From contig NZ_CP043930.1 in the NCBI RefSeq assembly GCF_009720525.1, positions 5,654,001-5,718,000 of the forward strand: 64,000 nt of DNA, written 5' to 3'. Below are positions 53,203-61,581 of the stretch, one piece after another. Position numbers and translations under genes: made by a program. Below the pieces are notes generated by a model. It ran no database searches. It saw only the letters and a list, made by a program, of their open reading frames with translations, and was not told the origin of the DNA. Origin of the DNA: Gimesia benthica (GTDB taxonomy: Bacteria; Planctomycetota; Planctomycetia; Planctomycetales; Planctomycetaceae). Each line of letters opens with the position of its first letter. The stretch's first letter is position 1.

Positions 53203-54324
53203 TTATCTGCGGTTTTGATTATGCGCGCGGCGTTTCTCAAGCATTGCATCGATTTGTTCAATAATATCTGAGTCAGTATCACGCTGATTATAGCCGACGT
53301 TGATCAGAGACGGATGACTCTCGATCATTGCCAGGATCTCTCTCCCATTAATCGCCGTCCCGCGGACTGACAGGGTCTCCAGTTCGGCAGGCCAGGATCT
53401 GGCCTCCATGAACGCTTTGGCAGAGACGTCACAACGCCGCAACGAAAGATCTTTCAGTGGGGCACGCCCTTCCAGCAGAGTCTGCACACCCTGATCGGTC
53501 ACCAGGGTGTCGTCGAGTTTTAATGATCTCAACTCAGGAAGTTCCGCAAGTGCCCGACAGACCTCGTCACCCACTTCCGTCTCACTCAAATAGAGTGTGC
53601 CGAGAGACTGCATCTGACCGAGATAAGCCGCAGCCTGATCATCAATGAAGGTCCTGTTTAATTCCAGCATGTGTAGTCGAGGAAAGCCCGTTAGATATTG
53701 CAGGTCAGAAGATTCAATCCTGGTTCCCTGCAAATCGAGACGCACCATCTCTCGATGATGGGCAATGCGTTGCATGGTTGCAGTTCCTGCCTGGGAATCA
53801 GACAGATAGAGCCAGCTTAATTGATCGTTCTGCTCTAACCAGCGGAGTGATTCGTCGGTCGCTTGAGGCGCATAGAGTTCCAGCCAGGTCAGGTGCTTCA
53901 GCTGGGAGAGCTGCGAGACTCCCCGCGTCGACAGGTCCGGGCCATAAATTTGCAGATGTTTCAACTGATGCATCTTTCCGAGGATCAGGGCATCCTGGTC
54001 GGAGACTTTGGTTAAGCCACACTGGAGTGTTTCTATATAGGGGGCAAGCCTGTCAAGTTCTTCCGTGATTTCCAGGGATTCCCGGGGAGTATACCATTCG
54101 ATGCAGGTCACTCTGAGTGATTCCCTGTTGAGAATCTTTTTAAGTTTCCCGAGCGAGTCGTCGATGGGATTGGAGTAATGAATTGCCTTGACTTTATAGC
54201 CTTTTGCTCTCAGTTGTGTTTTGGCGGCCGTCAGCGGATCATCAGTGAAGTACCGGAAAAAGACCGCTCCTCCCAGCAGGACCAAGAGCAATAAAAACCA
54301 TTTGAGCTGACTGTGATGTTTCAC
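53203..54324 (-). CDS. Leucine-rich-repeat protein with N-terminal membrane anchor
   Basis: 373 residues from a GTG. An uncleaved anchor (LKWFLLLLVLLGGAVFFRYF) is followed by a linker and about eight leucine-rich repeats (about 85-340), for example LKHLQIYGPDLSTRGVSQLS, LHMLELNRTFIDDQAAAYLG and LRSLKLDDTLVTDQGVQTLL. The repeats are of the ribonuclease-inhibitor/cysteine-containing type seen widely in planctomycetes. A charged C-terminal tail (DAMLEKRRAHNQNRR) ends it. It starts 15 bases after the stop of the small protein gene upstream. Probably a periplasmic binding surface; partner unknown. Confidence 0.82.
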   Translation of the reverse strand: MKHHSQLKWFLLLLVLLGGAVFFRYFTDDPLTAAKTQLRAKGYKVKAIHYSNPIDDSLGKLKKILNRESLRVTCIEWYTPRESLEITEELDRLAPYIETLQCGLTKVSDQDALILGKMHQLKHLQIYGPDLSTRGVSQLSQLKHLTWLELYAPQATDESLRWLEQNDQLSWLYLSDSQAGTATMQRIAHHREMVRLDLQGTRIESSDLQYLTGFPRLHMLELNRTFIDDQAAAYLGQMQSLGTLYLSETEVGDEVCRALAELPELRSLKLDDTLVTDQGVQTLLEGRAPLKDLSLRRCDVSAKAFMEARSWPAELETLSVRGTAINGREILAMIESHPSLINVGYNQRDTDSDIIEQIDAMLEKRRAHNQNRR

Positions 54325-54339
54325 TTCCCCGCCTGCCCC

Positions 54340-54663
54340 TTACGAAACGACCGGACCATCTTCCGGATACTGCAGCACTTTTTCCTGTCCGTTAAAAGAG
54401 ATCAAAATCTGTCTCTGCTCAAACAGGACGCTCAGCTGACAGCTTCCCGCTATTCCGTGCCGGGAACGGAGGGCGGCGGACCGCCTCTCTTTCAAAAGTT
54501 CCACCACATACTCTTCCAGGACCAGCCTAAAAGCGAACCATTCCTGCTCCGAGAATTCCTGTTTTACAATCTTCGGTACACTCAGGAGTTCCCGTTGCAC
54601 TTCCCCCGCGAGTTGTCTCTCGGAATCGGTTTCAATTTCGAAGCGATGCAGTGGAAACTTCAT
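54340..54663 (-). CDS. Small hypothetical protein
   Basis: 107 residues from the ATG at 54663. The frame is open to a TTG at 54816, only six bases after the preceding gene, which would add 51 residues of uncertain coding quality. The core ...IVKQEFSEQEWFAFRLVLEE with a following ELLKERR helix and strand CQLSVLFEQRQILISFNG is faintly like the start of GHKL ATPases of the RsbW type, but the Asn that binds Mg-ATP is missing, so the similarity may be accidental. It is sandwiched in an apparent operon between the DUF1559-like gene and the leucine-rich-repeat gene. Confidence 0.5.
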   Translation of the reverse strand: MKFPLHRFEIETDSERQLAGEVQRELLSVPKIVKQEFSEQEWFAFRLVLEEYVVELLKERRSAALRSRHGIAGSCQLSVLFEQRQILISFNGQEKVLQYPEDGPVVS

Positions 54664-54822
54664 CAGCGTCAGGCTCTGTCTCTCAAGGAACTGTGAGTAA
54701 GCACAGATATGGTCTCCCCACAACAGATTTGATAATCCGTCTCCGATCAGTATAGCAGATATCGCTCTGAGAAGGGAAAGTATCCTCACTCGAGACAATC
54801 TCTGCGACGAAAACAAGCCGCT

Positions 54823-55548
54823 TTATTTGGTTGTGTCAAACGGACAGAGCAGGCGGCGTAAATTCGCCTCGGTCAGTGCTTCAGGAGCGAACCAGGTGAC
54901 ACTGCCGTCATCATATAAAACGTGCGCGCCATCCGGTTCAAACTGCTGATTCTTACTGAGTGTCAGCACCACGTCCAGGGTGACGTCATTGGGCTGGCTC
55001 CATGCACCGTACAGATTGGGGATTTCCAGCAGCAGAATGTGACGTTCATCCTGATTCGCCTCCAGTGGCAGACGACGGCATTCACCAGAGGGGCTCCAGT
55101 AAGTCTGCGCGCCGATCACGGCTGCTAATTTTGATTTCTGAACAACCTCTCTGTCATCAGTGGAGACCAGCATGGTATAGAGATTGGCGTTATCCAATGC
55201 CGCCTGTCGGTTGGCAGGGCTGAACCAGGGTTCGTTGAAAGTATACACATAAGCCGGTGGCTGCGTCCTGCCTTGCGATTCCAGCCAGGGCAGTAGCATC
55301 GCCCGCCAGCTGTGGATCGGTCGACCTCTCTCATCCGAAATGACCACAGGGGGCAGGCAACCATACTCCGACTGGTATTCATGGCAAGCCAGGCCTACCA
55401 GTCTCAGTTGATTGCGAAAACGTTCTCTATTGCTGCTGTTATCGACGACCTGATCTTCCGGCAGTAAAAGAATAACGAGGACCAGAATGATTACTGCAAC
55501 AATGAAAATCTCACCGACGCTGTTCATCAATCGCTTCTGCTTCGTCAT
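54823..55548 (-). CDS. Divergent DUF1559-like protein
   Basis: 241 residues. One N-terminal hydrophobic helix (IFIVAVIILVLVILLLPEDQ, about 14-33) precedes LRLVGLACHEYQSEYGCLPP, which aligns in pattern with the [18 protein letters not shown] of DUF1559, and YDDGSVTWFAPEALTEANLR, which parallels its closing DGS motif. The prepilin cleavage motif (GFTLIELLV) and QQAREAARR are absent, so it is probably a membrane-anchored descendant no longer processed as a pseudopilin. It starts an operon with the small protein and the leucine-rich-repeat gene. Function unknown. Confidence 0.7.
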   Translation of the reverse strand: MTKQKRLMNSVGEIFIVAVIILVLVILLLPEDQVVDNSSNRERFRNQLRLVGLACHEYQSEYGCLPPVVISDERGRPIHSWRAMLLPWLESQGRTQPPAYVYTFNEPWFSPANRQAALDNANLYTMLVSTDDREVVQKSKLAAVIGAQTYWSPSGECRRLPLEANQDERHILLLEIPNLYGAWSQPNDVTLDVVLTLSKNQQFEPDGAHVLYDDGSVTWFAPEALTEANLRRLLCPFDTTK

Positions 55549-55700
55549 GGTCGCCTGCCGGTTTGAGGTGACAGTCAGATTAGCGCGCAGGAACCTGACC
55601 GCTGGAATTGTCCCTCCTGTAGTTTAAACAGAACTGCAAGGATCATTGTAACGTTTTTTTCTGGGAAGCCCGCAGTATTTAAGTCATTTCTTTTCACAGA

Positions 55701-55741
55701 CAAAAAAACGGGCCTCCGTTCGCGCAGGAACAAAGGCCCGT
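55701..55741 (-). terminator. Rho-independent terminator after the DUF3300 gene
   Basis: Arms ACGGGCCT (55708-55715) and AGGCCCGT (55734-55741) flank an 18-base loop. On the - strand the stem is followed by seven T residues (the A run 55702-55708), so it ends the leftward DUF3300 transcript 30 bases after its stop. Confidence 0.78.
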
Positions 55742-55770
55742 AGATCCACTGATACTGATATCAGCTCTGT

Positions 55771-57510
55771 TTATCTGCGACCACCGCGGGAACGCCCCGA
55801 AGAACCTCGGCTACTGCCCCGGGAAGAACTGCCTCTCGAAAAAGAGGAGCTACTGCGGCTCGAGTAGTTCGAACCGTATCCCGAACTCCGTGAATAGCTG
55901 GACGTCGGTCGCTGTTGTGAGTAAGTCCGCGTATTGCGCTGTGCGGCTGCCGCCTGGGAAGAACGGTTCAGCTGCTGACTGAGCTGCCCCCAGTTCTTCT
56001 GCATGCTCTTCAGGCCCGAGGCAATCTGCTGACTTGAGGATTGACTGTACCGCGAATTCGCAGCACTCGCCTGACGGCTGGCCCGGTAAGAGCCCTGTTG
56101 ACTGCTCGTCGCCTTTCGACTGCTGGCTGAGGACGACCCCTGTCCCACCTGGCTATCTCCCAGGGTACCGGTCTTGGAACCGTTCTGCGTGGTCACGGTC
56201 GAACTGACCTGACCATCGCCCGCAGTGGTGTTGACCGCAGCCGACCCTTTACTCGAGTCAACAGTGGTAGAACCATTGTAGGTGCCCGTACCATTTCCGG
56301 TGGCAGTGCCGGAGCTGTTGTGTTGCACGTTGGCGTAGCCGTTATTTCCCTGAATCGCAGTCGAGGAAGAACGGACGCCGCTCACAGAGCCATCGGCATT
56401 CTGATTCACACTGCCACTCGTGTTGCGACTGCCATACGCGTCGACGCCGGTATTCGTAGTGATCGCCCCGCTGGACTGTGTGTTGTACTGCGCACCGGTC
56501 TGGGTCTGTGTGACTGATCCGCTGACCTGGCCTGCACCACTGGCAGAAAGTCCGTTTGAAGTATTGACGGTCCCTCCTCCCGCAGCGCCAAAGTAAGTCG
56601 TATCACCCACGGTCGTCTTGCCTGCGAAACCTGCTCCGGTTACGGTGGCGGAATTTCCCTGGGGACCAGTAATCGTAGTGGTCGCCGCACCTGCACCAGC
56701 GGTTGTCGGGCCATTCTGATAAACGACGCTGCCCCCCTGCGTGTTTCCGGTGACGGTGTTCCCGTTCGGTCCCGTGTAAGTGGTGGAACTGCTGCCGCTC
56801 GAAGCGGTCGCGTGACCGTAAGGACCCGTGGTTGTGGTCTGCGTGGCCGAACCGGAAGCGTAAGGCCCTTCATACACGGTGGTCGTAGTGGTTTGCTGTG
56901 GATGGGCATAAGCCACGTAGAGTTCTGACATGGTCGCGGGTACAAAGTATCGACCGGCGACATACCCGGCTGCGGCCACATACGCGGCCTGACCGGTCAA
57001 CGGTGCACCGTTGGCATCGACGAACTGCTGCGGTTCTGCTTCGAGCGCTGCATCGACTTCGGCCCGCAGTTTGTCTATCGCCCGCCAGACATCGTCGGGC
57101 TGTGTCTGATACACGCGTCCCAGTAAAGTCGTGGTCGCGAGATTGTCATTCAGTTGTGCGAGGATCTCGGGATACTGTTTGAGCTGCGCGACACTCGGGT
57201 CTGTACTCTGATTGAATTGTTGCACCCGTTGCGCAAATCGACCGCCGAACCGGCCGGTTGTTTTTTCGGAAGCCTGACGGATTGCCAGGGGATGTTGGGC
57301 TGCCTGCAGGATGGTCTCGACCAGCTCATCCGGATAGAAGGCGATGCCGGTCACCAGGCTTTCGATCGCACGCGGTGACAGCGTTCTATTATTTTGTGCT
57401 GCCAGGGGACCGGGCTGTTGTGCGCTGGCCAGATCGGCTTGCAGCAGAACACAGAGGCCGGCGGTGATGGTGATGAATCCTTTCAGGTAACTCGTTGAAG
57501 TTGAAGTCAT
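55771..57510 (-). CDS. DUF3300 protein with Ser/Thr/Gly/Asn-rich C-terminal region
   Basis: 579 residues from the ATG at 57510, which has GGGGAG close ahead; upstream codons to 57561 are left out. A signal peptide is followed by the DUF3300 domain (about 45-205: LSPRAIESLVTGIAFYPDEL, VETILQAAQHPLAIRQASEK and YVAGRYFVPATMSELYVAYA). The remaining two thirds is low complexity: Thr runs, GPYG/GPNG repeats, then Ser/Gln and finally Arg/Ser/Gly repeats ending GSSRGSSGRSRGGRR. The tail resembles surface filament or matrix proteins. The function of DUF3300 is unknown; exposure at the cell surface is inferred. Confidence 0.82.
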   Translation of the reverse strand: MTSTSTSYLKGFITITAGLCVLLQADLASAQQPGPLAAQNNRTLSPRAIESLVTGIAFYPDELVETILQAAQHPLAIRQASEKTTGRFGGRFAQRVQQFNQSTDPSVAQLKQYPEILAQLNDNLATTTLLGRVYQTQPDDVWRAIDKLRAEVDAALEAEPQQFVDANGAPLTGQAAYVAAAGYVAGRYFVPATMSELYVAYAHPQQTTTTTVYEGPYASGSATQTTTTGPYGHATASSGSSSTTYTGPNGNTVTGNTQGGSVVYQNGPTTAGAGAATTTITGPQGNSATVTGAGFAGKTTVGDTTYFGAAGGGTVNTSNGLSASGAGQVSGSVTQTQTGAQYNTQSSGAITTNTGVDAYGSRNTSGSVNQNADGSVSGVRSSSTAIQGNNGYANVQHNSSGTATGNGTGTYNGSTTVDSSKGSAAVNTTAGDGQVSSTVTTQNGSKTGTLGDSQVGQGSSSASSRKATSSQQGSYRASRQASAANSRYSQSSSQQIASGLKSMQKNWGQLSQQLNRSSQAAAAQRNTRTYSQQRPTSSYSRSSGYGSNYSSRSSSSFSRGSSSRGSSRGSSGRSRGGRR

Positions 57511-58079
57511 TGATCTCCCCATCTTTTTTACTGATACTGTGAATGATTGTTTCTGATTCACACTCTGTCTGCAGGACTGCTGATGACCTTCACGTGCGCC
57601 TGGTCAGTATTCATATAGCTTAGTTTCCGGAGTCGGTTCGTTTCTGATTTCAGAAAAAAACGAAAATCCGGTAACTCTTGATTTCTGACCAGCCAGACAG
57701 GCTTCAAACGATGCTGCAAAACAACATGATGCCAAAAAGAAACAGTCATGATTCAAGAAGAATCATGAGGTGAACCCCGCGTCAGGAATACTTCCGCGCG
57801 CCTGAGCTGGTTTCAGAATCGAAAGAAAAAAGTCAGGATATTTTGAATCCCCCTCGGCTTTGTTCAAAAAAATGACGAAACAGAACCCGCAGTCCGGTGT
57901 TCGATTAGCAGCATCCCAGAAGCCGAATTTCACGCTTGTCTCTCAGACAGGCGTGCCAGGACTGCGGACATTCATTTTTCGACAAAAGTAAATTCCGTTC
58001 TGAATTCAGTCGAGGCCTCCCTCACTCCCTGATATAGTAGGAGCAGTCATCTGCACCTCATCCCCAGGGAGCTGTCTGC
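57511..58079. other. Divergent intergenic region with a hairpin
   Basis: 569 bases with no gene I can support; a 63-codon - strand frame at 57558-57749 has no motif. A perfect nine-base inverted repeat TCATGATTC-AAGAA-GAATCATGA lies at 57746-57768 with no T run, so it is more likely an operator or processed-RNA hairpin than a terminator. Promoters for both flanking genes should be here. Confidence 0.5.
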
Positions 58080-59537
58080 ATGCGTCAGTATCAACATGAG
58101 AGACCAGTTTCACACGGCCCTGCCTGCTCCGGTCTGATGAACCGTCGCGAGTTGCTGCAGAACGCCGGCGGTGGAATGGGTATGCTGGCTCTGAACGCAT
58201 TGCTGCAACAGGAACGGCCGGCGCACGCTGCAGCGAACTCAGCGCTCTCTTCCAGCAAACCAGACTTTCCTCCGCGCGCCAAACGAATCATCTGGCTCTT
58301 CATGCACGGCGGTCCCAGTCATGTCGATCTGTGGGATCCCAAACCGGATCTGATCAAATACGCGGGCAAACCACTGCCTGAAAGTTTCGGCAAAGTCATG
58401 ACGCGCCGCAAGGTGGCACAGAATCCTCTGCTGGCACCGATCAAACCCTTTCGCAAACGCGGTGAGTCGGGACTGGAAGTCAGTGACTTTCTACCACACA
58501 CCGGCGCACTCGTGGACGACCTGTGCGTGATTCGCTCACTGCATGGTGACAGCGTGAATCATCCGCAGTCGGTCTACCAGATGAATACGGGCAGTATCCT
58601 GATGGGGCATCCGAGTGTGGGCAGCTGGGTGGCCTATGGTCTCGGTTCCGAGAATGCAGACATGCCCGCCTTTGTGGTCCTGCCGGATCCGGGGGGCGGC
58701 GTGAAGGGAGGACCACCGGCCTGGGGCAGCGGTTACCTGCCGGCCACGTTCCAGGGAACGACCATGCGATCGGGGCAGACGCCGATTCTGAATCTCAAAC
58801 CTCCCGCCGGGATCTCTGCCCGCCAGCAAAGAGCGACCCTGGATCTGGTTCAATCCATGAATCGACGCCACCTGGAAGCCCGCGATCGGGACGACGAACT
58901 CTCAGCCCGGATCGCCGCCTATGAGCTGGCTTTCCGCATGCAGACCGCGGCTCCGGAAATTGTCGACCTGACACAGGAGACACCCGCGACGCACAAAATG
59001 TACGGACTCGACGATCCAGATACGCGCGATTTCGGCGAACGCTGTCTGCTGGCGCGTCGTATGGTGGAGCGTGGCGTGCGTTTCATTCAGCTTTACTCCG
59101 GCGATACCGTGGGCTGGGATGCACACAGCGATGTAACGAAGAATCATACCGCCTATTGCCGCAAGACCGATCAGCCGATCGCAGCGCTGCTCAAGGATCT
59201 GAAGCAGCGGGGGCTTCTGGAGGACACGCTGGTGGTCTGGTGCGGCGAATTTGGTCGCATGCCGATGAGTGAGCAAGGCAAAGGCCGCGATCACAATCCG
59301 TGGGGCTATTGTGGCTGGCTGGCCGGTGCAGGTATCACGGGGGGCCGCGCTTACGGGGCCACCGATCCCATCGGCTTACGCGCCGCGGAACAGACCGTGC
59401 ACGTGAATCAGTTTCACGCGACCCTCCTGCATCTGCTGGGGTTGGATCATGAAACGCTGACCTATTTTCATAACGGCCTGGATGAGCGTCTGACTGGCCC
59501 CGCGGAAGTCGAGATTGTGAAAGGACTGCTCACATGA
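58080..59537 (+). CDS. DUF1501 family protein, Tat-exported
   Basis: 485 residues. After a short leader comes a twin-arginine signal, MNRRELLQNAGGGMGMLALN (starting at residue 20). The mature part has the DUF1501 signatures RIIWLFMHGGPSHVDLWDPK, CVIRSLHGDSVNHPQSVYQM, RFIQLYSGDTVGWDAHSDVT and VVWCGEFGRMPMSEQGKGRD HNPW-type end, which place it in the alkaline-phosphatase/sulfatase-like superfamily. AGGGAG lies eight bases before the ATG. Its stop overlaps the next start (ATGA), giving the typical planctomycete DUF1501-DUF1549/1553 pair. Biochemical role unknown. Confidence 0.9.
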   Translation: MRQYQHERPVSHGPACSGLMNRRELLQNAGGGMGMLALNALLQQERPAHAAANSALSSSKPDFPPRAKRIIWLFMHGGPSHVDLWDPKPDLIKYAGKPLPESFGKVMTRRKVAQNPLLAPIKPFRKRGESGLEVSDFLPHTGALVDDLCVIRSLHGDSVNHPQSVYQMNTGSILMGHPSVGSWVAYGLGSENADMPAFVVLPDPGGGVKGGPPAWGSGYLPATFQGTTMRSGQTPILNLKPPAGISARQQRATLDLVQSMNRRHLEARDRDDELSARIAAYELAFRMQTAAPEIVDLTQETPATHKMYGLDDPDTRDFGERCLLARRMVERGVRFIQLYSGDTVGWDAHSDVTKNHTAYCRKTDQPIAALLKDLKQRGLLEDTLVVWCGEFGRMPMSEQGKGRDHNPWGYCGWLAGAGITGGRAYGATDPIGLRAAEQTVHVNQFHATLLHLLGLDHETLTYFHNGLDERLTGPAEVEIVKGLLT

Positions 59538-61486
59538 AAGGATTCCGTAAGTATGCCAGCTGCTGGTGTTGTCTGCTCTGTCTGTCACTGCCTGTCAGCG
59601 TATCAGCCGAAGAATCGAAGGCACTGACAGAGTCTCCCCTGACCGAGTCAGACCGCGATCACTGGGCATTTCAACCAATTCAAAAACCGGCGCTGCCGGA
59701 AGTCAAACGCAGCAACTGGCCGCGGACGCCCATCGATCGATTCATCCTCGCGAAGCTGCAAGCCGAGGGATTGCAACCGGCTCCGGATGCAGAACGGGTA
59801 ACGCTGATCCGTCGCGTTTACTTTGATGTCATCGGCTTACCTCCCACGCCGGCGGAAGTCGATCAGTTTTTAGCAGACCAGACTGATGATGCGTATGAGC
59901 GACTCGTGGATCGCCTGCTGGCTTCGCCCCGCTATGGCGAGCGCTGGGCCCAGCACTGGCTCGATCTGGCCCGGTTTGCAGAAACGGACGGCTACGAACA
60001 CGACAAGATTCGCCCCGATGCCTGGAAGTACCGGGACTGGGTGATCAAGGCGCTGAATGCCGATATGCCCTACGATCAGTTTGTCCGCTGGCAACTGGCC
60101 GGGGATGTGATTGCCCCTGACAATTCCGATGCCCGGACAGCGACGGCGTTCTGTCTCTCCGGACCCGATATGCCTGACATCAATTCACAGGAAGAACGAC
60201 GCCACACGCTGCTCAATGAAATGACTTCCACGGTTGGTTCCGTGTTCATGGCCCTGCAGCTGGGATGTGCCCAGTGTCACGATCATAAATATGATCCGAT
60301 CAGCACGTTCGACTTTTATCGTCTGAGGGCCTTCTTTGAACCGGCGGTGCAACCGGTGAAGAATCGTTCGGTAACGACTCTCGCTGCAACAGATAAAAAA
60401 AAGAAGCCCAGTCATGTGATGCTCCGCGGCGACTGGCGTCGTCCCGGCCCTGAAGTTGAACCTGCCTTCTTACGGATTGCGAATTCCCATGAGCAGCAGC
60501 TCGAATCGCAGAAAGCACCTCAGCAACGGCTCGCTCTGGCGCACTGGTTAACGCAGAAATCGCATCCCCTCACGTCGCGGGTAATTGTAAATCGGGTCTG
60601 GCAGCATCACTTCGGGCGGGGCCTGTGTGCCTCCCCCAGTGACTTTGGTCTGATGGGAGAATCTCCCTCGCACCCGGAACTGCTGGACTGGCTGGCTGCC
60701 GAATTCATGGAGACCGGCTGGAAGCTGAAGTCGCTGCATCGTCTGATTTTGACCTCGCGAGTGTATCAGCAGGCCAGCAGCTTACAGACCCACAATATGG
60801 AACAACGCACTGCCTGGAAACAAAGCCTGGAACACGATCCCGCTGCCGCACTGCTTTCGCGGTATCCCCGTCAGCGTCTGGATGCGGAAGTGATCCGCGA
60901 TGCGCTGTTATCGATCAGCGGAAAACTCTCCGAGCGAACCGGTGGTCGAGGCGTCATGCCGCCCCTGCCTCAGGAACTGAGGGCTACCCTGCTCAAGGAT
61001 CAGTGGAAAACCAGTCCCCGCCAAGAGGATCACTACCGCCGCAGTATCTATGTCTTTGCGCGACGCAACCTTCGTTATCCTCTGTTCGAAGCCTTTGATC
61101 GGCCCGATGCGAATAACAGCTGTCCCCGGCGGGGTAACTCAACCACGGCTCCACAGGCGCTGTTGATGATGAACTCGGAAAGTTCGCTCAAGTCAGCACG
61201 AGAGCTGGCGGGACTGATTCAGGACGAGGCCGGTTTCAGCCCCCGACAGCAGGTCACCCTCCTGATCCGACGTGCGCTGGGACGTCAGCCAGGGAAAGCA
61301 GAACTGGTCGAACTCGTTCAGTTTCTGAAATCTCAGGGCGAAGAACTACAGCGGGAGCAACGCACTGCCGATCAGCTGCTGCTCCCTCTTGGTAAGCAGG
61401 CCACAAAGGATCCTTACGCGGGCGCAGCGCTGACGGACCTCTGCCTGGCGGTTTTGAATTCGAATGAATTTATTTATGTCGATTGA
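59534..61486 (+). CDS. DUF1549/DUF1553 (PSCyt2-PSD1) protein
   Basis: 650 residues with a signal peptide (SCWCCLLCLSLPVSVSAEES). The DUF1549 part (about 60-270) has TPIDRFILAKLQAEGLQPAP, RRVYFDVIGLPPTPAEVDQF and ERWAQHWLDLARFAETDGYE and includes CAQCHDHKYDPIS, a CxxCH that may bind heme. The DUF1553 part (about 320-600) has SRVIVNRVWQHHFGRGLCAS, LDWLAAEFMETGWKLKSLHR and RRSIYVFARRNLRYPLFEAF. The N-terminal PSCyt1 cytochrome domain found in longer relatives is absent. Its start overlaps the DUF1501 stop, so both are made together. Function unknown, probably extracytoplasmic redox or polymer breakdown. Confidence 0.9.
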   Translation: MKGFRKYASCWCCLLCLSLPVSVSAEESKALTESPLTESDRDHWAFQPIQKPALPEVKRSNWPRTPIDRFILAKLQAEGLQPAPDAERVTLIRRVYFDVIGLPPTPAEVDQFLADQTDDAYERLVDRLLASPRYGERWAQHWLDLARFAETDGYEHDKIRPDAWKYRDWVIKALNADMPYDQFVRWQLAGDVIAPDNSDARTATAFCLSGPDMPDINSQEERRHTLLNEMTSTVGSVFMALQLGCAQCHDHKYDPISTFDFYRLRAFFEPAVQPVKNRSVTTLAATDKKKKPSHVMLRGDWRRPGPEVEPAFLRIANSHEQQLESQKAPQQRLALAHWLTQKSHPLTSRVIVNRVWQHHFGRGLCASPSDFGLMGESPSHPELLDWLAAEFMETGWKLKSLHRLILTSRVYQQASSLQTHNMEQRTAWKQSLEHDPAAALLSRYPRQRLDAEVIRDALLSISGKLSERTGGRGVMPPLPQELRATLLKDQWKTSPRQEDHYRRSIYVFARRNLRYPLFEAFDRPDANNSCPRRGNSTTAPQALLMMNSESSLKSARELAGLIQDEAGFSPRQQVTLLIRRALGRQPGKAELVELVQFLKSQGEELQREQRTADQLLLPLGKQATKDPYAGAALTDLCLAVLNSNEFIYVD

Positions 61487-61581
61487 TCTTTAGAAAAAAT
61501 TTTGTTCTGCTATTTTGTTAATAATATTAAATAACGAGACGCACCTTGGATATTCAGACTAATCAAGAAGGGAAGTGACTG

